Shown here one piece after another: positions 23,237-31,872 of a stretch of 64,000 bases of DNA. Source of the stretch: Rubrivivax sp. (GTDB lineage: Bacteria > Pseudomonadota > Gammaproteobacteria > Burkholderiales > Burkholderiaceae_C). Each line of letters begins with the position of its first letter. The stretch's first letter is position 1. The stretch covers positions 1 to 64,000 of the forward strand of contig JAUXVE010000095.1 of assembly GCA_030680415.1 (NCBI GenBank), written 5' to 3'. The notes under the pieces are model-generated. The model ran no database searches. It was not told where the DNA came from and saw only the letters and a program-made list of their open reading frames with translations. Made by a program: the position numbers and the translations under genes.

Positions 23237-25242
23237 AGCTGCGCCAGCGCCTGACGCACCTGCCGCGCAACACGCGCGACACGCTGTTCCACCTGCTCGT
23301 CATCGGCTGGACGATCGCGCCGCACCTGCTGCACCTGCCCGCCTGGTGCGGCGTCATGGCGACGGCCTTGCTGGGCTGGCGCGTGCGGCTGGCACTGACC
23401 GCCAGCGCCCTGCCCAGCCGCTGGGTCGTCTCCGGCCTGCTGGTGCTGGCGGCCGCGCTCACGCTGTGGGGCGAGCGCACGCTGCTGGGCAAGGAAGCGG
23501 GCATCACGATGCTGGTGGTGCTGATGTCGCTGAAGACGCTGGAACTGCGCGCACGCCGCGACGCGCTGGTGGTGCTGTTCCTGGGCTTCTTCCTCGTCCT
23601 CACGCACTTCCTGTATTCGCAGTCGCTGGGTACCGGCCTGTGGCTGCTGGTGGCGGTGTGGGGCCTGCTGACGGCGCTGGTGCTGGCGCACATGCCGGTG
23701 GGCCGGCCACCGTTGTGGCGCGCCGGGCTGATCGCGGCGCGCACGGCGGCGCTGGGCCTGCCGGTGATGGTGGTGCTGTTCGTGCTGTTCCCGCGCATCG
23801 GGCCGCTGTGGGGCCTGCCGCAGGACGCCGCCGCGCGCACCGGGCTGTCGGGCAGCCTGCGCATGGGCGGCGTGGCCTCGCTGGCCGAAGACGACAGCAT
23901 CGCCTTTCGCGTGCGCTTCCCGGGCGCCGTGCCAGCGCCGGCGCAGATGTACTGGCGCGGCCCGGTGCTGTCCAACTTCGACGGCCGCGAGTGGACACGC
24001 CTGGCGCCCACCTTCCCGGTGGCGCTGCGGCCGCGCCTCGAACTCCAGCTGCAGGGCGAACCGCTGCCTTATGAAATGGCCCTCGAAGCCAGCCGGCTGC
24101 CGCTGCTGCCGCTGCTGGAGATGACACCCGACGAGGGCGACGACACACCGCACATCCCAGGCTGGCTGCTGACGCTGCGGCCCGACGGGCAGTGGCAGGT
24201 CGACCGCCCGGTGAGTGAACGTGTGCGCATACAGGCCTCGGCCTGGCTGGACCATCGCCACGGCCCGCGCAGCGCCGTGCCCGGCCTGCGCGACCTGGTG
24301 CGGCTGCCGCCGGGCTACAACCCGCGTCTGCTGGAGTGGGCGGCGGCACTGCGCGCGCAGCCGGCCCACGCCGATGCCGACGCACCGGCGCTGGCGCAAC
24401 TGCTGCTGCGGCACATCCGCAGCGGCAGCTACACCTACACGCTGCAGCCGGGCGAGTACGGCCGCGACGCCATCGACGAGTTCTGGTTCGACCGCAAGCT
24501 GGGCTTCTGCGAACACTACGCCACCGCCTTCGTGGTCGCGATGCGCGCCTTCGACGTGCCGGCGCGCGTGGTCACCGGCTACCAGGGCGCCGATCCCGAG
24601 CCGCAGGACGGCTGGTGGATCGTGCGCCAGCGCCACGCCCACGCCTGGGCCGAGGTCTGGCACGAAGGCAGCGGCTGGGTGCGCATTGACCCCACCGCGG
24701 CGGTGGCGCCGGAACGTGTGCAGCGCAGCTTCAGCCTGCGGCCGCCGGCGGGGCTGATGGCCGGCGCCTTCGACACCATCGACCCGGCACTGGCGATGCG
24801 GCTGCGCAATGCCTGGGAGAGCGCCAACAACCGCTGGAACCAGTGGGTGCTGAACTACTCGCGCGGCCAGCAGTTCGACCTGCTGCATGAACTGGGCTTC
24901 GAGGCGCCGACCTGGCAGGACCTGGCGACGCTGTTGGTCGGGCTGCTGTGCAGCGCGGCGCTGGCCGGCGCCGGTTGGGCCTGGTGGGACCGCCGCCGCC
25001 AGGACCCCTGGCAACGCCTGCAGCGGCGTGTGCAGCAGCGGCTGGCTGCGCTGGGCGTGGCCGTGCTGCCGCACCACCCGCCGCGCGCGCGCGCCGAGCA
25101 GGTGCGCGCCGCGCTGGGGGCCCGCGGCGAGGCCGTCGCCGGCTTGCTGGAGGCGCTGGATCGCGAACGTTACGCCGAAGGCCGCGTCTCGCTGCGATCG
25201 TGGTCGCGGCGCTTCAGCGCCGCGGCACGAGACGCGGCGTAG
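23233..25242 (+). CDS. TgpA-like membrane transglutaminase (DUF3488/transglutaminase core)
   Basis: A 669-residue protein. Five to six membrane helices occupy residues about 15-190, followed by a periplasmic domain with a papain-like transglutaminase core. The catalytic triad is visible: Cys in KLGFCEHYATAF, His in RQRHAHAWAEVW and Asp in VRIDPTAAVAPERV. One more helix (about 560-580, TLLVGLLCSAALAGAGWAWW) precedes a cytoplasmic tail. This is the architecture of Pseudomonas TgpA, whose substrate is unknown. It overlaps the DUF58 gene by ATGA, so MoxR, DUF58 and this protein are probably made together. Confidence 0.9.
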   Translation: MKLRQRLTHLPRNTRDTLFHLLVIGWTIAPHLLHLPAWCGVMATALLGWRVRLALTASALPSRWVVSGLLVLAAALTLWGERTLLGKEAGITMLVVLMSLKTLELRARRDALVVLFLGFFLVLTHFLYSQSLGTGLWLLVAVWGLLTALVLAHMPVGRPPLWRAGLIAARTAALGLPVMVVLFVLFPRIGPLWGLPQDAAARTGLSGSLRMGGVASLAEDDSIAFRVRFPGAVPAPAQMYWRGPVLSNFDGREWTRLAPTFPVALRPRLELQLQGEPLPYEMALEASRLPLLPLLEMTPDEGDDTPHIPGWLLTLRPDGQWQVDRPVSERVRIQASAWLDHRHGPRSAVPGLRDLVRLPPGYNPRLLEWAAALRAQPAHADADAPALAQLLLRHIRSGSYTYTLQPGEYGRDAIDEFWFDRKLGFCEHYATAFVVAMRAFDVPARVVTGYQGADPEPQDGWWIVRQRHAHAWAEVWHEGSGWVRIDPTAAVAPERVQRSFSLRPPAGLMAGAFDTIDPALAMRLRNAWESANNRWNQWVLNYSRGQQFDLLHELGFEAPTWQDLATLLVGLLCSAALAGAGWAWWDRRRQDPWQRLQRRVQQRLAALGVAVLPHHPPRARAEQVRAALGARGEAVAGLLEALDRERYAEGRVSLRSWSRRFSAAARDAA

Positions 25243-25263
25243 CACGCTGTCGATAATCGGCTC

Positions 25264-26337
25264 ATGACGCTGTTGCTGCGCTGCCGCCTGGCCACCCTGC
25301 TGCTCCTGGGTACCGTGCTGGCCTGGCCGGTGGCTGCAGCGCCGCGTCACGACACCAGGAAGGCGGCGCGACCCGCGGCCACGGCGCCGGCTTATGGCCA
25401 CCACGAAGGAGCCCGCCGCTTCGCCGCCGAGGTGGCCGCGCGGCGTGGCCTGCCGCGCGACTGGCTCGCATCGCAACTCGCGCAGGCACGCCGCATCGGC
25501 GCGGTGCAGCGGCTGGTCATGCCGCCACCGGCCGGCACGGCCAAGAACTGGGCCGCCTACCGCGAGCGTTTCATCGAGCCGCGGCGCATCGAGGCCGGCG
25601 TGGCCTTCTGGCGCGAGCACGAAGCCTGGCTGGAAAGCGCCGAGAGCCGCTGGGGCGTGCCGGCGCAGATCGTGGTCGGCGTCATCGGCGTCGAGACCTT
25701 CTACGGCCGCATCACCGGCGGCTTTCGCATCGTCGATGCGCTGGCCACTCTGGCTTTCGACTTCCCCGCCGGCCGCCGCGACCGCAGCGCCTTCTTCCGC
25801 GACGAACTGGAGGAATTCTTCGTCATGTGCGCGCGCGAAGGCATCGACCCGCAGGCGGTGAAGGGCTCGTACGCCGGCGCCATGGGCCTGCCGCAGTTCA
25901 TGCCCGGCAGCATCAACCGCTGGGCCGTGGACCACGACGGCGATGGCCACGTCGACCTGCACACGAGCGCCGCCGACGCCGTGGGCAGCGTGGCGCATTA
26001 CCTGCAGGCCTTCGGCTGGCAAGCGGGGCTGCCGACGCATTACGAGGTGGCGGTGCCGGTGGACGCGAGCGACCGCGCGCTGTTGCTGGGCCCCGACATC
26101 GTGCCGAGCTTCACCGCAGCACGGTTCGCCGAGCGCGGTGCGGTGCTCGACGAAGCCGGCCGCGCCCACGCGGGGGCGCTGGCGCTGGTGGAGCTGCAGA
26201 ACGGCGACTTCGCCCCCAGCTACGTCGCCGGCACGCAGAACTTCTACGCCATCACGCGCTACAACCAGTCGAGTTACTACGCGCTGGCAGTGATCGAACT
26301 CGGTCGCGCCGTGGCGGCGGCGCGCGCGGCGCGCTGA
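25264..26337 (+). CDS. mltB: membrane-bound lytic murein transglycosylase B
   Basis: A 357-residue periplasmic peptidoglycan lyase. A signal peptide (TLLLLGTVLAWPVAAAPRHD) is present; no lipobox cysteine is seen, so it is likely soluble or uses another anchor. The catalytic glutamate lies in VVGVIGVETFYGRITGG, and conserved SLT2 motifs GSYAGAMGLPQFMPGS and FYAITRYNQSSYYALAV follow. It cuts glycan strands to 1,6-anhydromuramic ends. It starts 21 bases after the transglutaminase gene. It is followed by a large palindromic repeat rather than a simple terminator. Confidence 0.92.
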   Translation: MTLLLRCRLATLLLLGTVLAWPVAAAPRHDTRKAARPAATAPAYGHHEGARRFAAEVAARRGLPRDWLASQLAQARRIGAVQRLVMPPPAGTAKNWAAYRERFIEPRRIEAGVAFWREHEAWLESAESRWGVPAQIVVGVIGVETFYGRITGGFRIVDALATLAFDFPAGRRDRSAFFRDELEEFFVMCAREGIDPQAVKGSYAGAMGLPQFMPGSINRWAVDHDGDGHVDLHTSAADAVGSVAHYLQAFGWQAGLPTHYEVAVPVDASDRALLLGPDIVPSFTAARFAERGAVLDEAGRAHAGALALVELQNGDFAPSYVAGTQNFYAITRYNQSSYYALAVIELGRAVAAARAAR

Positions 26338-26353
26338 GCGCCGCCTCATTGCT

Positions 26354-26441
26354 CCCTCTCCCACTCGTGGGAGAGGGTTGGGGTGAGGGTGCGGGGCCGC
26401 CACCACCCTCACCCCTGCCCTCTCCCGCCTGCGGGAGAGGG
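26354..26441. repeat. paired-hairpin palindromic repeat (REP/BIME-like)
   Basis: Two hairpins stand head to head: CCCTCTCCCAC/GTGGGAGAGGG (26354-26377) and CCCTCTCCCGC/GCGGGAGAGGG (26418-26441), each with a 2-base loop. Between them GGGTGAGGGTG (26381-26391) and its reverse complement (26404-26414) pair as well, so the whole 88 bases are one nested inverted repeat. Similar CCCTCTCCC elements are scattered in many proteobacterial genomes. It lies between the convergent mltB and S9 peptidase genes and may end transcription from both sides. Confidence 0.8.
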
Positions 26442-26447
26442 AGAGAG

Positions 26448-28577
26448 TCAGCGGCCCTCGGCCAGCCCCGCCTGGTCGATGAGGAAGGCGTACTCGCGCG
26501 CGATCTCCGCCAGCACCTCGAAGCGACCCGACGCGCCGCCGTGGCCGGCGTCCAGGTTGACGTGCAGCAGCAGCGGGTGGCTGTCGGTCTTCTTCGCGCG
26601 CAGCCGGGCCACGTACTTCACCGGTTCGAAGTACTGCACCTGCGCATCCCACAGCCCGGTCATCACCAGCATCGCCGGGTAGGCCTGGGCGCGGATGTTG
26701 TCGTAGGGTGAATACGACAGCATGTAATCGTGTGCCGGCTTGTGGCGCGGGTCGCCCCATTGCGTCCATTCGTTGGCGGTGAGCGGGATCGTCTCGTCGA
26801 GCATGGTCGTCACCGCGTCGACGAAGGGCACGTCGAGCACGATGGCGCGAAAGCGCGCGCCGGCCTCGTTGGCAACCACGCCCATCAGCAGCCCGCCGGC
26901 GGAGCCGCCGCTGGCGAACACCTTGTCGGCGGCGCCCCAGCCGGCGCCCAGCAGCGCGTCGGTGGCATCGACGAAGTCGTTGAAGGTGTTCTTCTTGTTC
27001 ATCAGGCGGCCGTCTTCGTACCAGTCCTGGCCGAGCTCGGCGCCGCCGCGCACATGGGCCAGGGCGACGACGAAGCCGCGGTCGAGCAGGCTCGGACGGT
27101 TGGACGAGAACTCGGGGTCGTAGGAACTGCCGTAGGCACCGTAGCCGATGACCAGCAGCGGCGCGCTGCCATCGGCGCGCGCGCGGTCACGCCGCCACGA
27201 CACCGTGACCGGGATGCGCTTGCCGTCGCGCGCCGGCGCCCACAGGCGTGCGCTGGCGTACAGGCCGGCGTCGTAGCCGGGCACCGGCTGCACCTTGCGC
27301 AGCACACGCCGGCCGCTGGCCAGGTGCAGGTCCCAGGTGGCCCGCGGCTGCACCATCGACGTCACGCTGTAGCGCAGGTGCGCCGCGCGCGGGTCGAGGT
27401 TGTCGTCCAGGGCCACCGTGCTGGCCGGCGCGGCAGCCACCTCGAGCCAGCGGCCGCCTGCGAGCAGGCGCACGCGGCTGTCGGCGTCCACCCGCTCCTG
27501 CACGGCGATGCCGCGCTCCAGCAGCACGAAGGCTTCCAGCGTGGCCTGTTCGCGCCCCGGTACCAGCGTGCGCCACAGCTTGCGGTCGTCGGGCGCACGG
27601 TCGGGCGCGCCGACGAGCTTGAAGTTGGGCGCGCCTTCATTGGTGCGTATGACCCAGCGGCCCTTCAGGTGGTCGGCCGTGTGGCGAACCTTCTCGCGCC
27701 GCGCCAGCACCACGCGAGGCGGGCTGCGGGGCGCGCCGGCCGGCACAGCCAGCGTCTCGGCGGTGTCGAAACCCGTCACCGCGATCAGCACGTACTTGCG
27801 CGAGGCGCTGTTGTGCAGCGAAACGAAGAGCGTCTTGTCGGCCTCCTCGAACACCTTCACGTCGGCGCCGACGTCGGTGCCCAGCACGTGGCGCCAGACG
27901 GGTCCGCTCTGCAGCGTGACCGGGTCCTGGCGCACGTAGAACAGCGTGCGGTTGTCGTTGGCCCAGGCCAGGTCTTCCAGCACGCCCGGGATCGCGTCGG
28001 CGTAGGTCTGCCCGGTGCGCAGGTTGCGAAAGCGCAGCGTGTGGATGCGGCGGCCGCCGGTGTCTTCGGTCCAGGCCAGGATCTGGCCGTCGCGGCTGAC
28101 AGCCGTCGAGCCGACGCGGTAATAGGCCTGTCCCGCGGCCAGCGCAGGCTGGTCCAGCACCACCTGCCGCGCAGAGCGCGCATCGGGTCGCTCTGGGCTG
28201 CCGCGCTGGCGCATCAGCACCGGGTACTCGCCGCCGGACTTGAACTCACGCCAGTACCACCAGCCTTGATCGTAGACCGGTGGCGTGCTGTCGTCTTCCT
28301 GGATGCGCGAACGCATCTCGGCCACCAGCCGGCCCTGCAGCGGCTGCAGCGGCGCCATCATGGCCGCGGTGTAGGCATTCTCGGCTTCGAGGTAATGCAG
28401 GATCTCCGGCCGCTTGGCCTGGGGGTCATCGTCGCGCAGCCAGTGGTATTCGTCGACGCGGTCGCCGTGCGGGCTCTTCACGACATGCGGCACTTGCGGC
28501 GCGACGGGAGGCAGCGGGGTCTGGGCCGTGGCAGCGGCCGCGAGCAGGGTCATGAGCAGCAGCAGGAGGTGGGGCAC
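26448..28577 (-). CDS. S9 family prolyl oligopeptidase / oligopeptidase B-like
   Basis: A serine peptidase of about 709 residues. After a signal peptide (PHLLLLLMTLLAAAATAQ) come the propeller start HGDRVDEYHWLRDD and a seven-bladed propeller region, then the alpha/beta hydrolase domain. The catalytic residues are Ser in ASGGSAGGLLMG, Asp in TGLWDAQVQYFEP and His in LDAGHGGASGR. The pattern fits oligopeptidase B (cleaves after Lys/Arg in short peptides); unlike the E. coli enzyme it appears exported. I prefer the GTG at 28577 because it begins the signal peptide; the frame is open to an ATG at 28631. Confidence 0.9.
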   Translation of the reverse strand: MPHLLLLLMTLLAAAATAQTPLPPVAPQVPHVVKSPHGDRVDEYHWLRDDDPQAKRPEILHYLEAENAYTAAMMAPLQPLQGRLVAEMRSRIQEDDSTPPVYDQGWWYWREFKSGGEYPVLMRQRGSPERPDARSARQVVLDQPALAAGQAYYRVGSTAVSRDGQILAWTEDTGGRRIHTLRFRNLRTGQTYADAIPGVLEDLAWANDNRTLFYVRQDPVTLQSGPVWRHVLGTDVGADVKVFEEADKTLFVSLHNSASRKYVLIAVTGFDTAETLAVPAGAPRSPPRVVLARREKVRHTADHLKGRWVIRTNEGAPNFKLVGAPDRAPDDRKLWRTLVPGREQATLEAFVLLERGIAVQERVDADSRVRLLAGGRWLEVAAAPASTVALDDNLDPRAAHLRYSVTSMVQPRATWDLHLASGRRVLRKVQPVPGYDAGLYASARLWAPARDGKRIPVTVSWRRDRARADGSAPLLVIGYGAYGSSYDPEFSSNRPSLLDRGFVVALAHVRGGAELGQDWYEDGRLMNKKNTFNDFVDATDALLGAGWGAADKVFASGGSAGGLLMGVVANEAGARFRAIVLDVPFVDAVTTMLDETIPLTANEWTQWGDPRHKPAHDYMLSYSPYDNIRAQAYPAMLVMTGLWDAQVQYFEPVKYVARLRAKKTDSHPLLLHVNLDAGHGGASGRFEVLAEIAREYAFLIDQAGLAEGR

Positions 28578-28726
28578 GCGGGCGATGATAGGTGGGGATG
28601 CCGCGGATTCACCGCGGCTGCAGCGAGCCATCGGTCGAACGAGACCGCAGGCCCCTTGGCGCAGGCAAGCACTAGGCCCGGGTCAGGCTCGCAGCCTGGT
28701 TGACCGTTTCGATCCCTGGCGAACGT

Positions 28727-28752
28727 GGAAAAGGGCCCCGCAGGGCCCCTGG
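28727..28752 (-). terminator. intrinsic terminator of the phoX gene
   Basis: On the minus strand GGGCCC, loop TGCG, GGGCCC is followed directly by TTTT. It lies about 22-45 bases beyond the phoX stop, in the right place and orientation for a rho-independent terminator. The rest of 28578-28773 shows nothing that I recognise. Confidence 0.75.
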
Positions 28753-28773
28753 CGACAAGGTCGGTACGCGGGC

Positions 28774-30930
28774 TCAGGTGCCGACCACGCCGCCATCGCC
28801 GCGGCGCACGACGACGGTGGCCGAGCGCGGCCGGGCGCCGGCGGTCGGCCACTGCGAAAACGCCGTGGCATTGCGCGCGATGTCGTTGTCGCCCAGCGTC
28901 GCACCGGCGGCGTTCTTGGGCGCACGCGGGTGGTTGCCGACCTCGCCCGGGTGCTGGATGTTGACGAACATCGTCTTGCGGTCGGGCGTCCAGGTGATGC
29001 CCGTGACCTCGCAGCCCGACGGGCCGACGAGGAAGCGCCGGATGACCTTGGTCGCCACATCGCCGACCAGCATCTGGTTGTTGCCCATGCCGGCGTAATC
29101 GCCCGCGTTGGAGTAGTTGCCGTCGGTCTGGATCCACAGGCGGCCGAAGCTGTCGAAGGACAGGCCATCCGGGCTGTTGAACAGGTTGTCCGGCGTGACG
29201 TTGGCCGACGGTGCACGTGCGCTGGTCACGGTGGGCTGGCCGGCGAGCACGAAGATGTCCCAGGCGAAGGTCAACGCGGTGCCGTCGCCGCCGGCCTCGT
29301 TCCAGCGCAGGATGTGGCCCCAGACGTTGTTGGCGCGCGGGTTGGCCTCGTCCACGGGCGGGCGGGCGCTGCCGGCGGACGTCGTGCCATCGGCCTTGTT
29401 GGACGATGCGGTGCTCGTGCCGCGGCGGTTGTTGTTGGTCAGGGTGACGTAGACCTCGCCCGGCTTCTTCGGGTTGGCGGCGACCCATTCGGGGCGATCC
29501 ATCATCGTGGCGCCGACGCGGTCGGCCGCCTGGCGGGTCTTGATCAGCACCTCGGCCTGGTTGTTGAAGCCGTTGACCGGCGTGAGGCCGTTGTCGCCGA
29601 ACACCAGCGGCACCCACACCCCCGTTCCCATGCGGTCGCCGACCGTGGTGCCGGCATCGAAGCGCGCCACGTACAGCGTGCCCTGCTCGAGCAGCCGGCG
29701 GTTGGCGGCGCTGGTGGGGTTGGCGCGGTCGAAAGTGCCACTGGAAACGAACTTGTAGAGGTACTCGTTGCGTTCGTCATCGCCCGAATAGACCACCACC
29801 TTGCCGTTGGCGGCGACCACCAGTTCGGCGTTCTCGTGCTTGAAGCGGCCCATGGCCGTGCGCTTGACCGGCTTGCTGCCGGGTGCGAACGGATCGATCT
29901 CGACGATCCAGCCGAAGCGGTGCGGCTCGTTGGGGTTGACGTCGGCGTCGAAGCGCGGGTCCACGGTGTGCCAGCGGTAGCCGAAGCCCGCGGTGGTGAT
30001 GCCATAGCGCGACTGGCCGGCCAGGATCTCGGCCTTCTGATCCTCGAATCCCGGCGCGATGGTGGCGCCGCTGGTCGGTGCGCCGAAGTAGCCGTTCCAG
30101 TTCTCCTCGCAGGTCAGGTAAGTGCCCCAGGGCGTCCAGCCGCTGCCGCAGTTGTTCAGCGTGCCCAGGACCTCGGTGCCGGCGGGGTCGGCCGCGGTGC
30201 GCATCAGCGCGTGGCCGGCGGCAGGCCCTTGCAGCGACATCGGCGTGTTGCCGTGGATGCGGCGGTTGTAGGGCGAGGTCTTGACGTGCTGCCAGCTGCC
30301 GTCGGCGGCGCGCCTGACGTGGCACACGCTCACGCCGTGCGCAGCCTGGGCCTTGCGCGCCTTCTCGAATGTAAAGGGGGCCATCCAGTCGGCGGGGTCG
30401 GTGTCGGCTGCGATGGCGTAGAAGTACTCGGCGTTGATGTATTCGTGGTTCATCACCAGCAGGCCTTCGTCGCTGCGCTCGCCGTAACCGATGCCGGTGG
30501 CGTTGAAGCCGAAGAACCACATGCCGTCGTGGTTGTCGCCGACCTGCTCCTCCTGCTCGGCGGCGGTGTTGCTGGCGTCGGCCTTCCAGGCCGCGGCGAA
30601 GCCGTTGATCGGCTCGCCCCAGGGCAGGAAGGCCGTGGCCACGTAGCCTGCGGGCACCGCCACGCTGTCGCCGCTGGCCACGGCAACGGCGCTGAACCCC
30701 AGTGTCTGTTCGGGGGGAACCGCCGGCGCGGCCGGCTCGGCAACGGCGTCGTCGCTACCGCCGCAAGCGGCCAGGCCACCCAGGAAGGGCAGCGCGGCGG
30801 CGCCCAGGCCGGTCAGCAGCAGCCGGCGCCGGCTGGGACGCGCTGCGATGGCCTGCTCGACGACGTCTGTCAGCGCGCGGTTGTGCGAAGGATTGGACAC
30901 GCCATCATCGTCAAGAATGCTTTGAGCCAT
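28774..30930 (-). CDS. phoX: PhoX-family alkaline phosphatase (DUF839), Tat-exported
   Basis: A 718-residue PhoX-type phosphatase. A twin-arginine signal is visible around residues 33-57 ([19 protein letters not shown], ending ACGG). Family blocks include [12 protein letters not shown]-type sequence ([16 protein letters not shown]), [39 protein letters not shown] and the C-terminal [17 protein letters not shown]. PhoX enzymes use Fe and Ca ions and release phosphate from a range of monoesters in the periplasm. The start at 30930 is backed by a good AGGAG site about 7-12 bases upstream. An ATGAC/GTCAT inverted repeat lies in the leader at 30977-30989. Confidence 0.9.
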   Translation of the reverse strand: MAQSILDDDGVSNPSHNRALTDVVEQAIAARPSRRRLLLTGLGAAALPFLGGLAACGGSDDAVAEPAAPAVPPEQTLGFSAVAVASGDSVAVPAGYVATAFLPWGEPINGFAAAWKADASNTAAEQEEQVGDNHDGMWFFGFNATGIGYGERSDEGLLVMNHEYINAEYFYAIAADTDPADWMAPFTFEKARKAQAAHGVSVCHVRRAADGSWQHVKTSPYNRRIHGNTPMSLQGPAAGHALMRTAADPAGTEVLGTLNNCGSGWTPWGTYLTCEENWNGYFGAPTSGATIAPGFEDQKAEILAGQSRYGITTAGFGYRWHTVDPRFDADVNPNEPHRFGWIVEIDPFAPGSKPVKRTAMGRFKHENAELVVAANGKVVVYSGDDERNEYLYKFVSSGTFDRANPTSAANRRLLEQGTLYVARFDAGTTVGDRMGTGVWVPLVFGDNGLTPVNGFNNQAEVLIKTRQAADRVGATMMDRPEWVAANPKKPGEVYVTLTNNNRRGTSTASSNKADGTTSAGSARPPVDEANPRANNVWGHILRWNEAGGDGTALTFAWDIFVLAGQPTVTSARAPSANVTPDNLFNSPDGLSFDSFGRLWIQTDGNYSNAGDYAGMGNNQMLVGDVATKVIRRFLVGPSGCEVTGITWTPDRKTMFVNIQHPGEVGNHPRAPKNAAGATLGDNDIARNATAFSQWPTAGARPRSATVVVRRGDGGVVGT

Positions 30931-30976
30931 GCTCGGAACTCCTCGGTTGGGGAAGTCGCAAGCATTGAGTCGGACG

Positions 30977-30989
30977 ATGACGCTGTCAT
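30977..30989. promoter_or_regulatory. small inverted repeat in the phoX leader
   Basis: ATGAC and GTCAT arms surround GCT, about 50 bases upstream of the phoX start. CTGTCAT on the plus strand equals one Pho-box half site, but the second half is not present at the expected 11-base spacing and the orientation is opposite to phoX. Regulator unknown. Confidence 0.25.
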
Positions 30990-31168
30990 GTCCGCCACGT
31001 GACGAGCCCGTGAAGATACCGGGGCGCGCGGCGTCGATGTCCGCCAGACAGGGTGTCGCGCGAACGTCGACGCGACAGCGCGTGCACCGCATGCCCCGCC
31101 TGCGCCAGGGCCGGCGCCAGGTGGCGGAACTGGCCGGGGAAGTTCTGGTGGACGAAGAGGATGTTCAC
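30986..31168 (-). pseudogene. 5' remnant of a family-4-like glycosyltransferase
   Basis: From a GTG at 31168 the frame reads about 30 residues, [18 protein letters not shown] then [14 protein letters not shown], the characteristic opening of glycosyltransferases of the Glyco_trans_4_3/GT4 group. After this the frame runs for another 30 residues of unrelated Arg-rich sequence to a stop at 30986. A whole gene would need about 400 residues, so this is a truncated relic. The 328-base interval 30931-31258 between phoX and the MarR gene holds only this fragment and the phoX leader. Confidence 0.65.
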
Positions 31169-31258
31169 GTGACGATCGTGGCGCTTTCGACCAGCGGCTG
31201 TGTCGGCCATGCGGAACGACCGCACACCCGTTTCAGGCGCCGCCGCGGCCGGCAGACG

Positions 31259-31780
31259 CTACATCTGTGCCAGCGGGATGCCGGCCGCCTTTTCGTCCGG
31301 ATTCAATGCCTCGATGAGTGCCGCCAGGTCCTCGTCCAGGCGCTCCAGCGTCCTGGCGTCCAGCCGCGCCAGCGCCTCGGGCAGCACGCCCGCAAAGGGT
31401 CCGGGGGCCCTGCGCAGCACGCGAGCGCCCGCGGGGAGCACACGCAGTTGCACGGCGCGACGGTCGGGTCCGTTCCTCTCGGCCACCAGCATGTCGGCGC
31501 CCACCAGGGCCTTGACCAGGTTGCTGGCCGTCGTCTGATGGATGTCCATGGCCCGGGCCAGGCCGTTCACTCCCAGGCCGGGGTTGGCGCGGACGACGCT
31601 CAAGGCCCAGATCTGCGCCCCGCCGACGCCGGCCCTCCTCTCGACCTGCTGGAAATGGGTCTTGACGGCGTTGAAGACGAGCCGGAAGCGCCTCAGCACG
31701 CGCGTCGCCGGCTCACCCAGGTCTTCGGCCTGCGACGGCACCGGAGCCGGCGCCTTGGACGTGCGGGTCTTGGAAGGCAT
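31259..31780 (-). CDS. MarR-family transcriptional regulator
   Basis: A 173-residue winged-helix protein. The helix-turn-helix region is [20 protein letters not shown] with the recognition helix continuing into [15 protein letters not shown], followed by the wing [19 protein letters not shown] (DxRRxxV/L type). An N-terminal basic tail ([15 protein letters not shown]) precedes the dimerisation helix. The ligand and targets are unknown; the adjacent glycosyltransferase remnant suggests that an original target may have been lost. The ATG at 31780 is preferred over a GTG four codons upstream. Confidence 0.82.
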   Translation of the reverse strand: MPSKTRTSKAPAPVPSQAEDLGEPATRVLRRFRLVFNAVKTHFQQVERRAGVGGAQIWALSVVRANPGLGVNGLARAMDIHQTTASNLVKALVGADMLVAERNGPDRRAVQLRVLPAGARVLRRAPGPFAGVLPEALARLDARTLERLDEDLAALIEALNPDEKAAGIPLAQM

Positions 31781-31872
31781 GACTGGACTCACCGGAGTGC
31801 CGTGCGGAAGGCAAGCATGTTTGTATCAATGCAGATTTGCGGTGCTGCCGGTCACGATGGCCGGCGGCAAGG

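Noticed and set aside
22456-26769. minus-strand open frame of over 1400 codons
   Set aside because: It runs antisense to DUF58, the transglutaminase-like gene and mltB; Arg/Gln/His/Ala-rich composition and no domain. Typical shadow in GC-rich DNA.
30977-30989. Pho box before phoX
   Set aside because: Only one CTGTCAT half site, on the wrong strand and without the second half at 11-base spacing; kept only as an unassigned inverted repeat.
28414-31002. long plus-strand open frame opposite the phoX gene
   Set aside because: Antisense shadow of PhoX, which has clear motifs, Tat signal and ribosome site.
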